Below are positions 7,785 through 16,672 of a stretch of 62,074 nucleotides of DNA, piece by piece. This DNA is from Rickettsiales bacterium. Its GTDB lineage: Bacteria > Pseudomonadota > Alphaproteobacteria > UBA8366. The notes below the pieces were generated by a model that made no database searches, had not been told where the DNA came from, and saw only the letters and a program-made list of their open reading frames with translations. Location: the NCBI GenBank assembly GCA_002724555.1, contig PBOZ01000096.1:1-62074 (forward strand), given 5' to 3'. The translations under genes and the position numbers were made by a program. The first letter of the stretch is position 1. Each line of letters opens with the position of its first letter.

Positions 7785-8555
7785 CTAATTCTGACTGATC
7801 GGATCCGCGGCTGCTTCGATCGGTGTCTTTGGTGTGCCACGGAGGTCTGTCTTGAGATATTTGGTGCTGTAGCCGTTGAAGAGATGCCCCAAGAGCCCTC
7901 GGTTAAGGTCTGAGGTCCCGAATAGCCAATCAGAAATTGGAAAGGTAAGGTTCATATTCACTTCCATCATCAGACGTGAATTGTGATGTGCGGTATGATG
8001 GCGGCGTAGCGTATTTACGAAGGGGCAATAACGCACGAACCAATTTTCGTCAACGTGACAGCAGTAGTGCATAAATTCATAGGTCAGATACATTCCAGTG
8101 GTTGTCGAAATCAGCAACCATCCGACATTGGATGAGATAAGGTAGCCAAGAACCAGGGCGCCAGGTGCGGACATAAGTATAAACACAACAAGCGCATAAG
8201 GTGGAAAGAACGTTACGCGCCAGTCCTTTTGATCGCGAAAACGCATATCAGAATCAGAAAAGAATTGGTGATGGTTCAGGGTGTGGCGCACGTAGATGGG
8301 TCGTAAGCCTTTCACGGTAATCGGCCGATGCATAATTTGCGTATGGAGATACCACTCAAAAATATTACAGATGAGTATGATGACTGGAATGGTGAGCCAC
8401 TCCCACCAAACTACATTTTCAATGTTCTGGAAATAGATATACAGCGCGGTGAAACCGATCGCATAGATGACCGCAACATGGAAATAGCCATTGTACCAAC
8501 CAGCAATCCTTGAACGGTATTCTTTCCGGAAATTGATCTGCTTATCACTCATCAT
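7785..8555 (-). CDS. fatty acid hydroxylase / sterol desaturase superfamily membrane enzyme
   Basis: A 256-residue inner-membrane protein with the eight-histidine di-iron signature of this superfamily: H71xxxxH76, H91xxxHH (H95, H96), H163xxxH167 and HHxxHH (H186-H191). Hydrophobic helices lie near residues 26-43, 53-68, 118-140 and 144-160. Members use O2 to hydroxylate or desaturate lipids, sterols, carotenoids or alkyl chains. The substrate is unknown; CoA enzymes, a Mo-hydroxylase and two PhyH dioxygenases upstream in the same cluster suggest one oxygenation step in a longer pathway. Two ATGs occur in tandem at the start; either could be used. The next gene is a 57-residue membrane protein three bases downstream. 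Confidence 0.88.
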   Translation of the reverse strand: MMSDKQINFRKEYRSRIAGWYNGYFHVAVIYAIGFTALYIYFQNIENVVWWEWLTIPVIILICNIFEWYLHTQIMHRPITVKGLRPIYVRHTLNHHQFFSDSDMRFRDQKDWRVTFFPPYALVVFILMSAPGALVLGYLISSNVGWLLISTTTGMYLTYEFMHYCCHVDENWFVRYCPFVNTLRRHHTAHHNSRLMMEVNMNLTFPISDWLFGTSDLNRGLLGHLFNGYSTKYLKTDLRGTPKTPIEAAADPISQN

Positions 8556-8593
8556 TTCTTCATACTCCGTCTTACGCTTAGCACGTACATATT

Positions 8594-8884
8594 TTAACTT
8601 AGTTTCAGTGCCTTATCTATTTGATCGCTCGTTAGTACCCAGTCATTGTCCATATTTGCGACAACATTCTGCATGAACTTTTTACTATGCTCTATGGCCT
8701 TTGGGCCGTCACTAAGGTGATCGACTAGGATGGCCAAAGCAAGTTGTTGAGGCTCTGACCCTTCGTATGACCACTCGAAGCCCCATGTCGTAAATTGTTT
8801 TACGTCGTAGCACTCGTCGAGCGGCTTTTCATCGACAGATACCTGAAGACCGTCAATGGTCCGAACGCCCCGGTAGGTCTTCAT
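8594..8884 (-). CDS. DUF6166-type protein
   Basis: A 96-residue soluble protein with the pattern I associate with DUF6166: an N-terminal strand YRGVR, a central GFEWSYEGSEPQQLALAIL helix start, HLSDGPKAI, and a C-terminal W-x-LT region (DWVLTSDQIDKAL). No catalytic motif is known to me. GGAG about 13 bases upstream supports the ATG at 8884. It lies 94 bases after the second PhyH gene and 38 bases before the membrane hydroxylase gene, on the same strand. Its job in the cluster is unknown. Confidence 0.65.
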   Translation of the reverse strand: MKTYRGVRTIDGLQVSVDEKPLDECYDVKQFTTWGFEWSYEGSEPQQLALAILVDHLSDGPKAIEHSKKFMQNVVANMDNDWVLTSDQIDKALKLS

Positions 8885-8978
8885 CGTCGTAACACTCCTG
8901 AAACGAAAAACCCTTTGCTAGAACCTTAAACAAATATAATCACTAAAGCATCAGGGTTAAAGACGCTTCCAACCCAGT

Positions 8979-9824
8979 CTAACGATAGCGCTTTCCTTTG
9001 CTGGAGTTAGCACCTTGGTAAAGGATACGTTTTTTGATCTCAGCATCGCGGCGGCAGGCCTCGAAGTCCTCTTCATGCAGCCAACCCTTTGGACCTTCCG
9101 CGACCGTAAAGTTTTTGTACCGATCTTCACCGCTAACGAGCGCGACTAGCGACTTGTCACCGGTATTCTGCTTCATCGAGGTCTTTATAAAGCGAATTGC
9201 TGAACCAATTCGCCTATCTGCGGTGGAGTTGGGGCCGGAGGAATGGAATAAGTGTCCGTGATGCAAGGAAGCTTGTCCTGTGTTGAGCACAACGTCGACA
9301 CCATCACTATCGTCAACCTCCACGGTAATTTCCTGTCCGCGCGAAAGAAGATTTTTATCATCAAAAGTATCTCTGTGCGTAACTAAGCGTTTTTTTTGAC
9401 TGCCTGGGACAAAGCGCATGCAGCCGCTGTCGACATTCGAAGGAGATAGCGCAACCCAGGCGGTAACTTCCTCCGCGTCATTCAAGCCCCAATAAGTAAG
9501 GTCCTGGTGCCAAGTAACAATTTTGTCAGTTTTTGCTTCCTTGATGAACAGGCCTGCGCTCCACACCATCAGGTCGGACCCAAGCATTGGTTTCACGGCT
9601 TCGATCAAGTTCTCATTGCGAACCAGTTCATCAAAGGAGGGAATGAGCCGGTCAGGATAAGAGCGCAGAAGAGCAAGTTTTTCAGGATGGTTAATACATT
9701 CTGTCTCGGCTTTCTCCAGATCGGCGCGAATGGATTTGGCCTTTTCTTCCGTGACAGCATCAATGGGAAAGACAAAGCCGTCTTTTGTGTAGGCTTCCGA
9801 GATACTCTTCATTACCACATTCAT
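8979..9824 (-). CDS. phytanoyl-CoA dioxygenase (PhyH) family protein, second of a tandem pair
   Basis: Non-haem Fe(II)/2-oxoglutarate oxygenase, 281 residues from ATG 9824 (AAGAAG upstream). The open frame extends 62 codons further, but that part overlaps the end of the previous PhyH gene and does not look like the family. The metal triad is H106-x-D108 (TWHQDLTYW) and H194 (HLFHSSGPN), with R205 to bind 2-oxoglutarate. The VDSGCMRFVPGSQK stretch is typical of the family. It starts 37 bases after its neighbour's stop, and the two proteins are only distantly alike, so this is not a recent duplication. The substrate may be an acyl-CoA or a free small acid; not determinable here. Confidence 0.88.
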   Translation of the reverse strand: MNVVMKSISEAYTKDGFVFPIDAVTEEKAKSIRADLEKAETECINHPEKLALLRSYPDRLIPSFDELVRNENLIEAVKPMLGSDLMVWSAGLFIKEAKTDKIVTWHQDLTYWGLNDAEEVTAWVALSPSNVDSGCMRFVPGSQKKRLVTHRDTFDDKNLLSRGQEITVEVDDSDGVDVVLNTGQASLHHGHLFHSSGPNSTADRRIGSAIRFIKTSMKQNTGDKSLVALVSGEDRYKNFTVAEGPKGWLHEEDFEACRRDAEIKKRILYQGANSSKGKRYR

Positions 9825-9861
9825 GTTACTTGCTTCTTTTGGAAGTTTGAATTTTACGACT

Positions 9862-10761
9862 TTAGGAAGCGTTCGCGATATCTTCTTCCTGTTGAGCCGC
9901 AAAAATTGAGGAGTAACCCTTTGAGAAATCAGGAGGTATTGGGCACGGTTCAGCATCGTAATCGATCCATCGTGCTGGTTTACCACGAATGATTTCATCG
10001 GCTCTGTCACCTGGGTATGGATGCCCGGTAACAGTTAATGCATCAGCGGCCGAATATGCGTTTATCAGCAGGGGCCGAGGGCGCGGCGAGTTATTCGGTA
10101 CCGAACCGTGAACTGCACGGCAATGATGAACCGTAACCGAGCCAGCAGCGCCCTTGAGCCAATCGACTTTATCTAACGCGATCCGGTCATAGTTTTTCTC
10201 GTCGATCGCGCCAACCCATTCATCGTTGTCATTGTAATGTTCAAAAATCTCTCTTTTATGACTGCCACGTATAATGCCCATAGGTCCCATTTCATCGTCG
10301 ACATCCTCGAGATAGAGACCGATCGCTAGGACTCCATAATTGGTGTGCGGATAAAAGGGAATGTCTTGATGCCATTTTACTTCTTCGCCGCCATCGGACC
10401 ATTTGAAATTCAGTTTGGAGTGATGGACCTTTACATTGGGACCAAGTAAATCTTCAGCGACATCGGTAATCGGACTGTCGCTTGTAAATTTCCAATAAAC
10501 TGGATGTTGACGATAAGGCATGTTTAATCGGCGTACGCGTGGCGCCTCACTATTATGATCGGGTTCAAGATCGAACATGTCGTTCGATGCACTGAATTCT
10601 TTAGATTTTTGTATAAATTCTTCAGTAACGTCCTGGAGCCGTTTTAATAGATCGCCAGTGATAAAATTTTCTAGTAAGAGGTAGCCATTCTCAAAATAAT
10701 ATTCGCGCTGTGCCTGGCTTAGAGCTTTCGGCCTACAAGATAGAACTTCTTCGGTTTTCAT
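9862..10761 (-). CDS. phytanoyl-CoA dioxygenase (PhyH) family protein, first of a tandem pair
   Basis: A 299-residue Fe(II)/2-oxoglutarate oxygenase. ATG 10761 is chosen because GGGAGA precedes it and the N-terminus MKTEEVLSCRPKALSQAQRE leads straight into the family's opening helix and ENGYLLLENF strand; the longer frame adds 23 residues of no family character. Iron ligands are H131-x-D133 (KWHQDIPFY) and H218 (RAVHGSVPN), with an Arg/Pro-rich 2-oxoglutarate site (PRPRP). GPMGIIRGSHK is the usual motif before the distal His. It lies 69 bases after the DUF3726 gene. All catalytic residues are present, so it should be active. Confidence 0.9.
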   Translation of the reverse strand: MKTEEVLSCRPKALSQAQREYYFENGYLLLENFITGDLLKRLQDVTEEFIQKSKEFSASNDMFDLEPDHNSEAPRVRRLNMPYRQHPVYWKFTSDSPITDVAEDLLGPNVKVHHSKLNFKWSDGGEEVKWHQDIPFYPHTNYGVLAIGLYLEDVDDEMGPMGIIRGSHKREIFEHYNDNDEWVGAIDEKNYDRIALDKVDWLKGAAGSVTVHHCRAVHGSVPNNSPRPRPLLINAYSAADALTVTGHPYPGDRADEIIRGKPARWIDYDAEPCPIPPDFSKGYSSIFAAQQEEDIANAS

Positions 10762-10830
10762 GTCGCAGTCTCTCCCATTCAGGCGGACCAGTCGAAAGAT
10801 TATATTGCCATGCTCGCGGCGAGACGCCAA

Positions 10831-11475
10831 TTAATCTCCATCAATGAGCCCAGCACCTGCGTCATTGAGACGGGATGCTTCTGAGTTGGAGACTAGGCAC
10901 TTGTCGGCAATTGTGACAATTTGCCGCCAACATACGTCATCAGCCTCAATTGCACCATTCATCTGCGTCTGCTTGGCCGTACTTCTTTTGGACCGTAAAC
11001 AAAATTTCACATCTGCAGTGTTATGCCACGAGTCAATTTCTTCTTTAACAATGTTAAATTTCCCGTTTTCACAACGCACAGAGTGAAGGCTGCCAGATGT
11101 ATCATGAATTTCAGCGTTAAGGAAGCGTGCGGCAATGAGGGCTATCGCCAAGAGCGGTGAGTCTAAGGATTGCGCAAAGACTGTACCTCGGCCAAGTGCG
11201 ATTAAATCGCAGATTGAGGGCCCAGCCAAGATAGCCGAAATTTGTGATGTGGTCGGGACAAAACGTCCATGAATTGCTTTTTTGTGATGAAATAGCCCAG
11301 CGTCATGCCCTTCGAGGTTTTTTAATGCTAAAGCCACAATAGGGGACGGGTCGACGTTTTGGTGGTACAGGGTAAGAGCCGCCTTACCAATCTCATCTCC
11401 GATTCCGGGTGGTGCGCCTGCTCCGATAACCGCTTTTTTTACGGTTATTTCGAGTTCTGCAGCTGAAACATGCAT
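10831..11475 (-). CDS. DUF3726 family protein
   Basis: A 214-residue protein that starts MHVSAAELEITVKKAVIGAG and contains PPGIGDEIGKAAL, the pattern I associate with DUF3726. The ATG at 11475 lies just after the previous gene's stop, with GGAAG as ribosome-binding site; the longer open frame overlaps the upstream gene and is rejected. No known catalytic motif is visible, although several conserved-looking Cys and His residues occur in the second half. The function of the family is unknown. Its close coupling to the 557-residue protein upstream suggests that the two act together. Confidence 0.65.
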   Translation of the reverse strand: MHVSAAELEITVKKAVIGAGAPPGIGDEIGKAALTLYHQNVDPSPIVALALKNLEGHDAGLFHHKKAIHGRFVPTTSQISAILAGPSICDLIALGRGTVFAQSLDSPLLAIALIAARFLNAEIHDTSGSLHSVRCENGKFNIVKEEIDSWHNTADVKFCLRSKRSTAKQTQMNGAIEADDVCWRQIVTIADKCLVSNSEASRLNDAGAGLIDGD

Positions 11476-11480
11476 CAAGT

Positions 11481-13154
11481 TTAGGCTTCCAAAGTTGGGA
11501 AAAAACAATCCCTGTTTTCGGTTAACTCCGATGGTAGTGGTGCACCTTGATACATCGTTATACGGGTCCAAAGATCACTTTTTGGATCGAATTTGCTCGC
11601 TCCAAAATACGCAAGTTTTGCCCGTAAAATATCGATGGGGCGGCATTCAGAACCGATAAGATTATCTCGCAGCTCGCTATATGGATAGGCGGCAACATTT
11701 TGTATACGGCACACTACGTTTCGGTAGTTTGGATGCCGCAGCAAGAACATTGCGATAGGCGTATCTGCCTCCTCGTCCTTTAAGTCCTCTCTTAATGATT
11801 GTACATCTCGGGCAATAGCCACGGGAATGGATTGAATTTCTGTAATGTCCGACCGACGCTCACCACGCCGCGGTTCCAGTTTTTCGTCCGAATAGTACCA
11901 GACAAATCGGTTCGTTCGCTTGTCTTCGAAGTCGTAATTAAAGGCCCAATCATAATAATTATCCAAAAGACCCTGCACTTCAGCAATTGTCATGTTTGGA
12001 TCAACCATCGGTTCTGAGGCAGAAGACAGTTCATTGGCAAGAGGATCAACAATTTCTGGGTAGAGTTCAATCAGAATTGATAGGAGCAGTTCTTGACCTT
12101 CTAGTGCGTGTTCTTCCATTGCCCTTTGAAAAAATTTATCCCAAGGATTTTTGATTTTCGCTGTCAATTTCCATTTCATTACCTCTTGGAGTTCGCCCCG
12201 TAAAATATGAATTCGGGAAATTTGGGCTTCATCCTCCACATTCCATTCCGCAACATGCCTAATTACTTTTTTGAGAAGGGCATGGAACTGTTCGATCTTG
12301 TTTTCAGACGCGCGTGCGATACCGCGTACTCGGGCAAGCGCGGTTTCTCTGGCGTGGAACCAATTGTGGATGAGTGCAGGATGGTTCACGAGAAATGGGG
12401 CCATACCAAGCCCCGTTGCATTGCCGATCCCAAGGTAGCGTTTGTATTTGTCCTTCAAAGGTTTGAAGTCGCCTGGATTCAACGAGCGGGCTATGTGTTC
12501 AACTAAATCGAACGTAAAGCAGCGAATAAGATACACCGTTAGCATTTCGGCTTGGAACGGCGGGTTTAAAGCGGGCCGATTTGCGTAATCTGCGCGGTCT
12601 GCTAGTCCGAATTTACCGTTTGCGTAAACGGCGGTTGTGCGCATCAGATAGCCAATTTCGACGATTATGTTTGGGTCGGGTTGGTTCCCCTCTGATAGGC
12701 TTTTGACAACATGATTGAATAGTCTGACACTTTTATTGGCGCGGCTTAACACAAGATCTTTAGGCCCATATCGACCCGCTTCCTGTTTCGGCATTTCCTG
12801 TCCCAGGCGCCGAATATCGGCTTCACTTGGTATACCGTCATAAAGAACAAAGGTTGCGTCCCAAGCTCTCGCGATGACACGGTCCATTCGCTCGGCAGGG
12901 TCTAAATATTGGGAGAATGCGATTAGGCTATAAGTTCTCTCTGGGGTAGAAATTGTATAGATGGCGCAGCCAAAGCCATAAGCATTTATATTGAAATGTG
13001 TGCGTAAAACTTTCCAATCTTCCTTAGCCATTCGTCGAAGAAGAATGCGGATAAAACTCAATCGGGTTGGGAAAGTCGAGCCGAGCCGATCTAGGCGCAT
13101 TACCTCGGAAGGGGAACGCAGTGCAATACTATTGTATGTGGTTGATGAACTCAC
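11481..13154 (-). CDS. conserved-looking protein of unknown function, 557 residues
   Basis: I do not recognise this protein. It begins with GTG at 13154, which overlaps the TGA of the SABATH methyltransferase gene by four bases (GTGA), so translation is coupled. It is predicted soluble, with no signal peptide or clear membrane span. Distinctive stretches are YLGIGNATGLGMAPFLVNHP near residues 243-262, followed by HNWFHARE, and a long helical charged region around 300-360. A Tyr/Trp/Asp-rich part follows near 400-435 (YYDWAFNYDFEDK, WYYSDEK). It lacks nucleotide-binding P-loops, HxD iron motifs or Cys clusters. The GIGNATGLG segment could bind a nucleotide or phosphate, but this is a guess. 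The DUF3726 gene follows five bases after its stop. Confidence 0.75.
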   Translation of the reverse strand: MSSSTTYNSIALRSPSEVMRLDRLGSTFPTRLSFIRILLRRMAKEDWKVLRTHFNINAYGFGCAIYTISTPERTYSLIAFSQYLDPAERMDRVIARAWDATFVLYDGIPSEADIRRLGQEMPKQEAGRYGPKDLVLSRANKSVRLFNHVVKSLSEGNQPDPNIIVEIGYLMRTTAVYANGKFGLADRADYANRPALNPPFQAEMLTVYLIRCFTFDLVEHIARSLNPGDFKPLKDKYKRYLGIGNATGLGMAPFLVNHPALIHNWFHARETALARVRGIARASENKIEQFHALLKKVIRHVAEWNVEDEAQISRIHILRGELQEVMKWKLTAKIKNPWDKFFQRAMEEHALEGQELLLSILIELYPEIVDPLANELSSASEPMVDPNMTIAEVQGLLDNYYDWAFNYDFEDKRTNRFVWYYSDEKLEPRRGERRSDITEIQSIPVAIARDVQSLREDLKDEEADTPIAMFLLRHPNYRNVVCRIQNVAAYPYSELRDNLIGSECRPIDILRAKLAYFGASKFDPKSDLWTRITMYQGAPLPSELTENRDCFFPTLEA

Positions 13155-14257
13155 ACTTTTTCAACAATCAGATAACAATGGACGTAATCCATTGCGTGGC
13201 CTGTGGGGTTTTCACGGACACAGTGTTGGTAACTATCGAAATAGTGGTCCAAAATTTCCTGACATTCTTCTGGCGAACGTTTCGCTGATAGACCAGCTCC
13301 GAATGTCGTTTCCGACCAGGAGCGCAAAGTTGGAATGTATTCTCGGGCGAATTTGTCGGCATCACGATGAACTCTAAAATCCACCTCGTAGGGACATTCA
13401 ACAACTCGTGTCTCTACATGCTCTATCCTCAGTCCTGCTTTGTAGACGGGGTTGTCTTCGTTCACGAAGGGGGCCGTAAATTGTTCAACCGTCCGATAGG
13501 ATTGAGGGAAGTTGGTATTGGTGTATTCCTCATCCGTAATTGTGCCGTCATCGCGAAGCGCTGCCCACAACCTGTTGAAGGTGTCGAACATGCTTACACC
13601 TCCGGTCGACCCTAAATAGCGTCCATCTTCGTCAATACCAAAATTGAACAGGGCCAATTTGCCACCTGGGGCAAGATCATTTGCCCGATTCAATAGCATG
13701 CTTTCCCAATCGATCCGTCCTTGCTCAACATAGGCATCCAACTCAGCACCCTCTGCACCCACCATATGGACATGATTTGCAATCGTGCAGGGTTTTTCAC
13801 TTATGTAATGAGACGCTGTCGCCGAAAAACCTAAATTTAGGGTTTCCGGTGGGAACATTGGTTTGTGAAATGACGTCGCAGAGGAAAATATGTATAAATT
13901 TTCGATATCGTTAATGTAAGTTTGAACATCCGTCTCACCATGAATATTACGAAAGACCTGACTGAAGTCATTTCTTGGCAGGTCTGTGTAAACCATCTGG
14001 ATCGGCCGGTTTGGCGCGCGGCGGCGAACTTCACGCAGAACCGTTCCAACCATTGTGACTGACGTACCTCCGTCTGCACAACCGGAGTCCGCCATCGTAA
14101 AGGGGTGGTCGATATCAGGAATATCCATTGTTGAGAGCGCTTCCATGATCATGGGAATACCGCCGTCGATCACATCCTTTGCCCCAATTGTGGCTTTAGA
14201 GTAGTAGCCACCACCTTTCATCGAGATATGACGCGTTGAGGCTGCACTTTCGGCCAT
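13151..14257 (-). CDS. SABATH-type SAM-dependent carboxyl methyltransferase
   Basis: A 368-residue protein matching the plant SABATH family (salicylate, jasmonate and caffeine-pathway methyltransferases; Pfam Methyltransf_7) over its full length. Seen: MKGGGYYSKA at 13-22 (plant MNGG..SYA), ADSGCADGGTS at 56-66 (plant ADLGCSSGPNT), YTDLPRNDF at 90-98 (plant LNDLPGNDF), and FHKPMFPPETLNLGFSATAS at 130-149 (plant FYxRLFPxxSLHxxHSSxS). In that family the enzyme methylates a small carboxylate or a ring nitrogen using SAM. The ATG at 14257 has a strong GGGGGGAG upstream. It sits between an enoyl-CoA hydratase and an unknown protein in the 13-gene cluster. Bacterial SABATH enzymes are uncommon. Confidence 0.88.
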   Translation of the reverse strand: MAESAASTRHISMKGGGYYSKATIGAKDVIDGGIPMIMEALSTMDIPDIDHPFTMADSGCADGGTSVTMVGTVLREVRRRAPNRPIQMVYTDLPRNDFSQVFRNIHGETDVQTYINDIENLYIFSSATSFHKPMFPPETLNLGFSATASHYISEKPCTIANHVHMVGAEGAELDAYVEQGRIDWESMLLNRANDLAPGGKLALFNFGIDEDGRYLGSTGGVSMFDTFNRLWAALRDDGTITDEEYTNTNFPQSYRTVEQFTAPFVNEDNPVYKAGLRIEHVETRVVECPYEVDFRVHRDADKFAREYIPTLRSWSETTFGAGLSAKRSPEECQEILDHYFDSYQHCVRENPTGHAMDYVHCYLIVEKV

Positions 14258-14290
14258 GGCTTTTTTCTCCCCCCTCGCCGTTTCTAGGGT

Positions 14291-15103
14291 TTATTTCCCT
14301 TTATAACTCGGCTTGCGTCTTTCGCTGAAGGCATTGATGCCTTCGATATAGTCTTCGGTCCAGCGAAGTTTCTCGTAGGAATGCCCTTCCACATCGAGCG
14401 CGACGCTTAAGGGGCTATCCAGAGCGGAGTTGAGTACGCGCTTTAAGGAACGCATAGACAAAGGAGCTAAAGCATTTAGCTTGCTGGCGTAATCCACGAC
14501 CATTTCTGTAAGGACTGCGCTATTGGGTGCAGTATCGGTCAAAAGTCCGATTTCTTTGGCTTCGGGGGCAGGCACACGTTTGCCCAACATAACCATATCT
14601 TTGGCTCGGGTCATGCCGATAAGACGTACAACTCGTGCGCTACCGCCTGAACCTGGCATTTGTCCAATAGCGGATTCTGGCAAGCCAACTAAAGCATCTT
14701 CCGTCGCAAACCGGAAATCGCAGGCGAGGCAAAGTTCGAAGCCGACACCGAAGGCGTATTTTTCGATAGCAGCGATTACTGGTTTAGAGCAGCGTTCGGG
14801 TGCACCAATATTGTCGGCGAGATCAGACATTTTCGTTTTAGGAATTTCCGGAAACTTTTTTACGTCCCCACCCGATGAAAAGACGTTGTTGGCGCCGCGA
14901 ACGATAATTACGCCGACATCGTCGTCTTCGTCAAAGGCTTCAATAATCGCTCGTATTTGCGCCCGTCCCTTAAACGAAACAATGTTTAGCGGCGGTCGGT
15001 CTAAAGTGAGATAGCCAATCTTTTTCTCTGGATCAACCTCAACACATAATCCGTCCAAGTCGCGAAGTATATCGCCGCGTCGTTCCGCATAATCTCGTTC
15101 CAT
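14291..15103 (-). CDS. enoyl-CoA hydratase/isomerase (crotonase) family protein
   Basis: A 270-residue crotonase-fold enzyme. The oxyanion-hole segment FSSGGDVKKF is at about 75-84. Both catalytic glutamates of classical enoyl-CoA hydratase have counterparts: E123 in GVGFELCLACDF and E143 in GLPESAIGQMPGSGGS. It should therefore hydrate an enoyl-CoA or perform a related CoA reaction. It starts 12 bases after the acyl-CoA synthetase gene, which would supply its CoA ester, and precedes the SABATH methyltransferase by 33 bases. This pairing suggests activation of an acid to its CoA thioester followed by side-chain shortening or ring cleavage. Confidence 0.88.
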   Translation of the reverse strand: MERDYAERRGDILRDLDGLCVEVDPEKKIGYLTLDRPPLNIVSFKGRAQIRAIIEAFDEDDDVGVIIVRGANNVFSSGGDVKKFPEIPKTKMSDLADNIGAPERCSKPVIAAIEKYAFGVGFELCLACDFRFATEDALVGLPESAIGQMPGSGGSARVVRLIGMTRAKDMVMLGKRVPAPEAKEIGLLTDTAPNSAVLTEMVVDYASKLNALAPLSMRSLKRVLNSALDSPLSVALDVEGHSYEKLRWTEDYIEGINAFSERRKPSYKGK

Positions 15104-15115
15104 TCTTATGAATCC

Positions 15116-16672
15116 TTAGATTGTATTTTCGTAATCGGTAAGTAGTTCGAAGTCGCCCGTCCGTAAGTGGCGACGAAGGAGTTTGCCAGAGGCGGACCGC
15201 GGTATCGCCTTTACAAAGGCATAGGCGCGTGGGCGTTTGAAGCGGGCAAGGCCACTTTCCAGGCAGTAAGCATCCAGTTTTCTCGGTGAGACACCGTCCG
15301 TTGCCGGTTCAATGAAGGCGCTGACACGCTCGCCCCATCTGTCGTCTTCAACGCCGATGACGGCGACGCCGCGAACATCTGGTGATTTGGCGAGGACGTT
15401 TTCAACTTCCTCGGCGTAGATATTTTCACCACCAGAGATAATCATGTCGTCGACCCGGCCGAGAACATAAATTTCTCCATTCTCGTCGAATTTGCCGAGA
15501 TCGCCCGTAAAGTACCACCCATTACGAATGGCTTTCTCGTTAGCGTCGGGGCGTTTCCAGTAACCGGTAAAGGCATCAAGGCTGTTCATGCTTGCAATGA
15601 TTTCACCGGTCTCGCCGACTGGGACGATTTCGTCAGGGTCCACGCGTTCCTCCGCGTCCGCGCGGACCACGCGGAGTGTTTGCCCGATACCCGCGCGGCC
15701 GGCCGAACCTGGGTTGTTTGCCAAGTTGTTTCGAACTGCAAAAGTGTAGATCTCCGATGAGCCATAAAAGTTGCTGAATGCAGCCCAAGGAAATGTCTTG
15801 GCGCAACTCTCCACTAAGGCGGTTGTCATCGACATGCCCGCATAGGCAATGTTTATTACTGATTTAAGGTCGAATTTATCGAAGTCGCTGTGATGCACGA
15901 TGTCATGGAACATTGTGGGCACTAGAAAGAGGGCACTGATTTTCTCTCTATCAATTAGCGTTAGCGCATCTTTCGTGTCATAGGCCGGCATGCAGACGAA
16001 CTTACCGTTGAGCATAGCCGACATTATGAGGCTACGAATTCCCATCGTATGAAAAAGCGGCATCACGCCAAGGGTCACTTCACCGTATTGGTAATGCAAC
16101 TGTGCGACGCACCCGAGTGAAGCGTTGAGTTCCGCAGCGTATGATCGCGGCACGCCCTTGGGGCGGCCTGTAGTACCTGATGTATAAAGCATCAGGCAGA
16201 TATTTTTGTCTTCAACTGGCGAAGCCTCGTTGAAGGGAGAGCTGACTAACAGGTCTGAATATGGCAGCCCTTTACTCTCACTGTCGACACGAATGACCCG
16301 ATCCATCGGGAAGTGCGTCATTGTCAAAGCCGTTAATACTGAATTGGCGGACCTCGCTTCATAAACAACTACGGCAGCTTCTGCGTCTTCGATCACAAAG
16401 GCGATTTCCGCCCCGGATGCCCGCCAATTGAAGGGGGTAAAAATCGCGCCCAACAATTGACACGCCCAATAGAGGGTCGCCGTCTCAATTCGATTGGAGA
16501 GTGCCGCTACCAAATGCTCGCCGGGTTTCAATCCAAGCGCAGCGAGACCACCAGCTAACTTTTGGACTTGAATATGCCATTCACGATAGGTGAGGCGTGT
16601 TTTGCCATCTACAATGGCAATTGCGTCGGGGTCGCGCAGCATCGATGTGGTTAGGATACGAGCGATAGTCAT
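15116..16672 (-). CDS. AMP-forming acyl-CoA synthetase / ligase (ANL superfamily)
   Basis: A 518-residue adenylate-forming enzyme that links a carboxylic acid to CoA. The P-loop LMLYTSGTTGRPKG is near residue 165, the aromatic-Glu adenylation motif YGSSEIYT near 300, GWYFTGDLG near 390, the hinge GRVDDMIISGGENIY near 410, and the catalytic Lys in SASGKLLRR near the C-terminus. The length is standard for medium-chain or aromatic acid:CoA ligases; the acid cannot be told. Its ATG overlaps the TGA of the iron-sulfur subunit gene (ATGA), tying it to the Mo-hydroxylase operon. Confidence 0.92.
   Translation of the reverse strand: MTIARILTTSMLRDPDAIAIVDGKTRLTYREWHIQVQKLAGGLAALGLKPGEHLVAALSNRIETATLYWACQLLGAIFTPFNWRASGAEIAFVIEDAEAAVVVYEARSANSVLTALTMTHFPMDRVIRVDSESKGLPYSDLLVSSPFNEASPVEDKNICLMLYTSGTTGRPKGVPRSYAAELNASLGCVAQLHYQYGEVTLGVMPLFHTMGIRSLIMSAMLNGKFVCMPAYDTKDALTLIDREKISALFLVPTMFHDIVHHSDFDKFDLKSVINIAYAGMSMTTALVESCAKTFPWAAFSNFYGSSEIYTFAVRNNLANNPGSAGRAGIGQTLRVVRADAEERVDPDEIVPVGETGEIIASMNSLDAFTGYWKRPDANEKAIRNGWYFTGDLGKFDENGEIYVLGRVDDMIISGGENIYAEEVENVLAKSPDVRGVAVIGVEDDRWGERVSAFIEPATDGVSPRKLDAYCLESGLARFKRPRAYAFVKAIPRSASGKLLRRHLRTGDFELLTDYENTI

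Noticed and set aside
9507-9992. 161-codon open frame on the plus strand
   Set aside because: It lies antisense to both PhyH genes, whose iron-binding motifs are intact; the peptide has no family character.
14523-15014. 163-codon open frame on the plus strand
   Set aside because: Antisense to the enoyl-CoA hydratase gene; low-complexity Ser/Ala/Pro composition typical of shadow frames.
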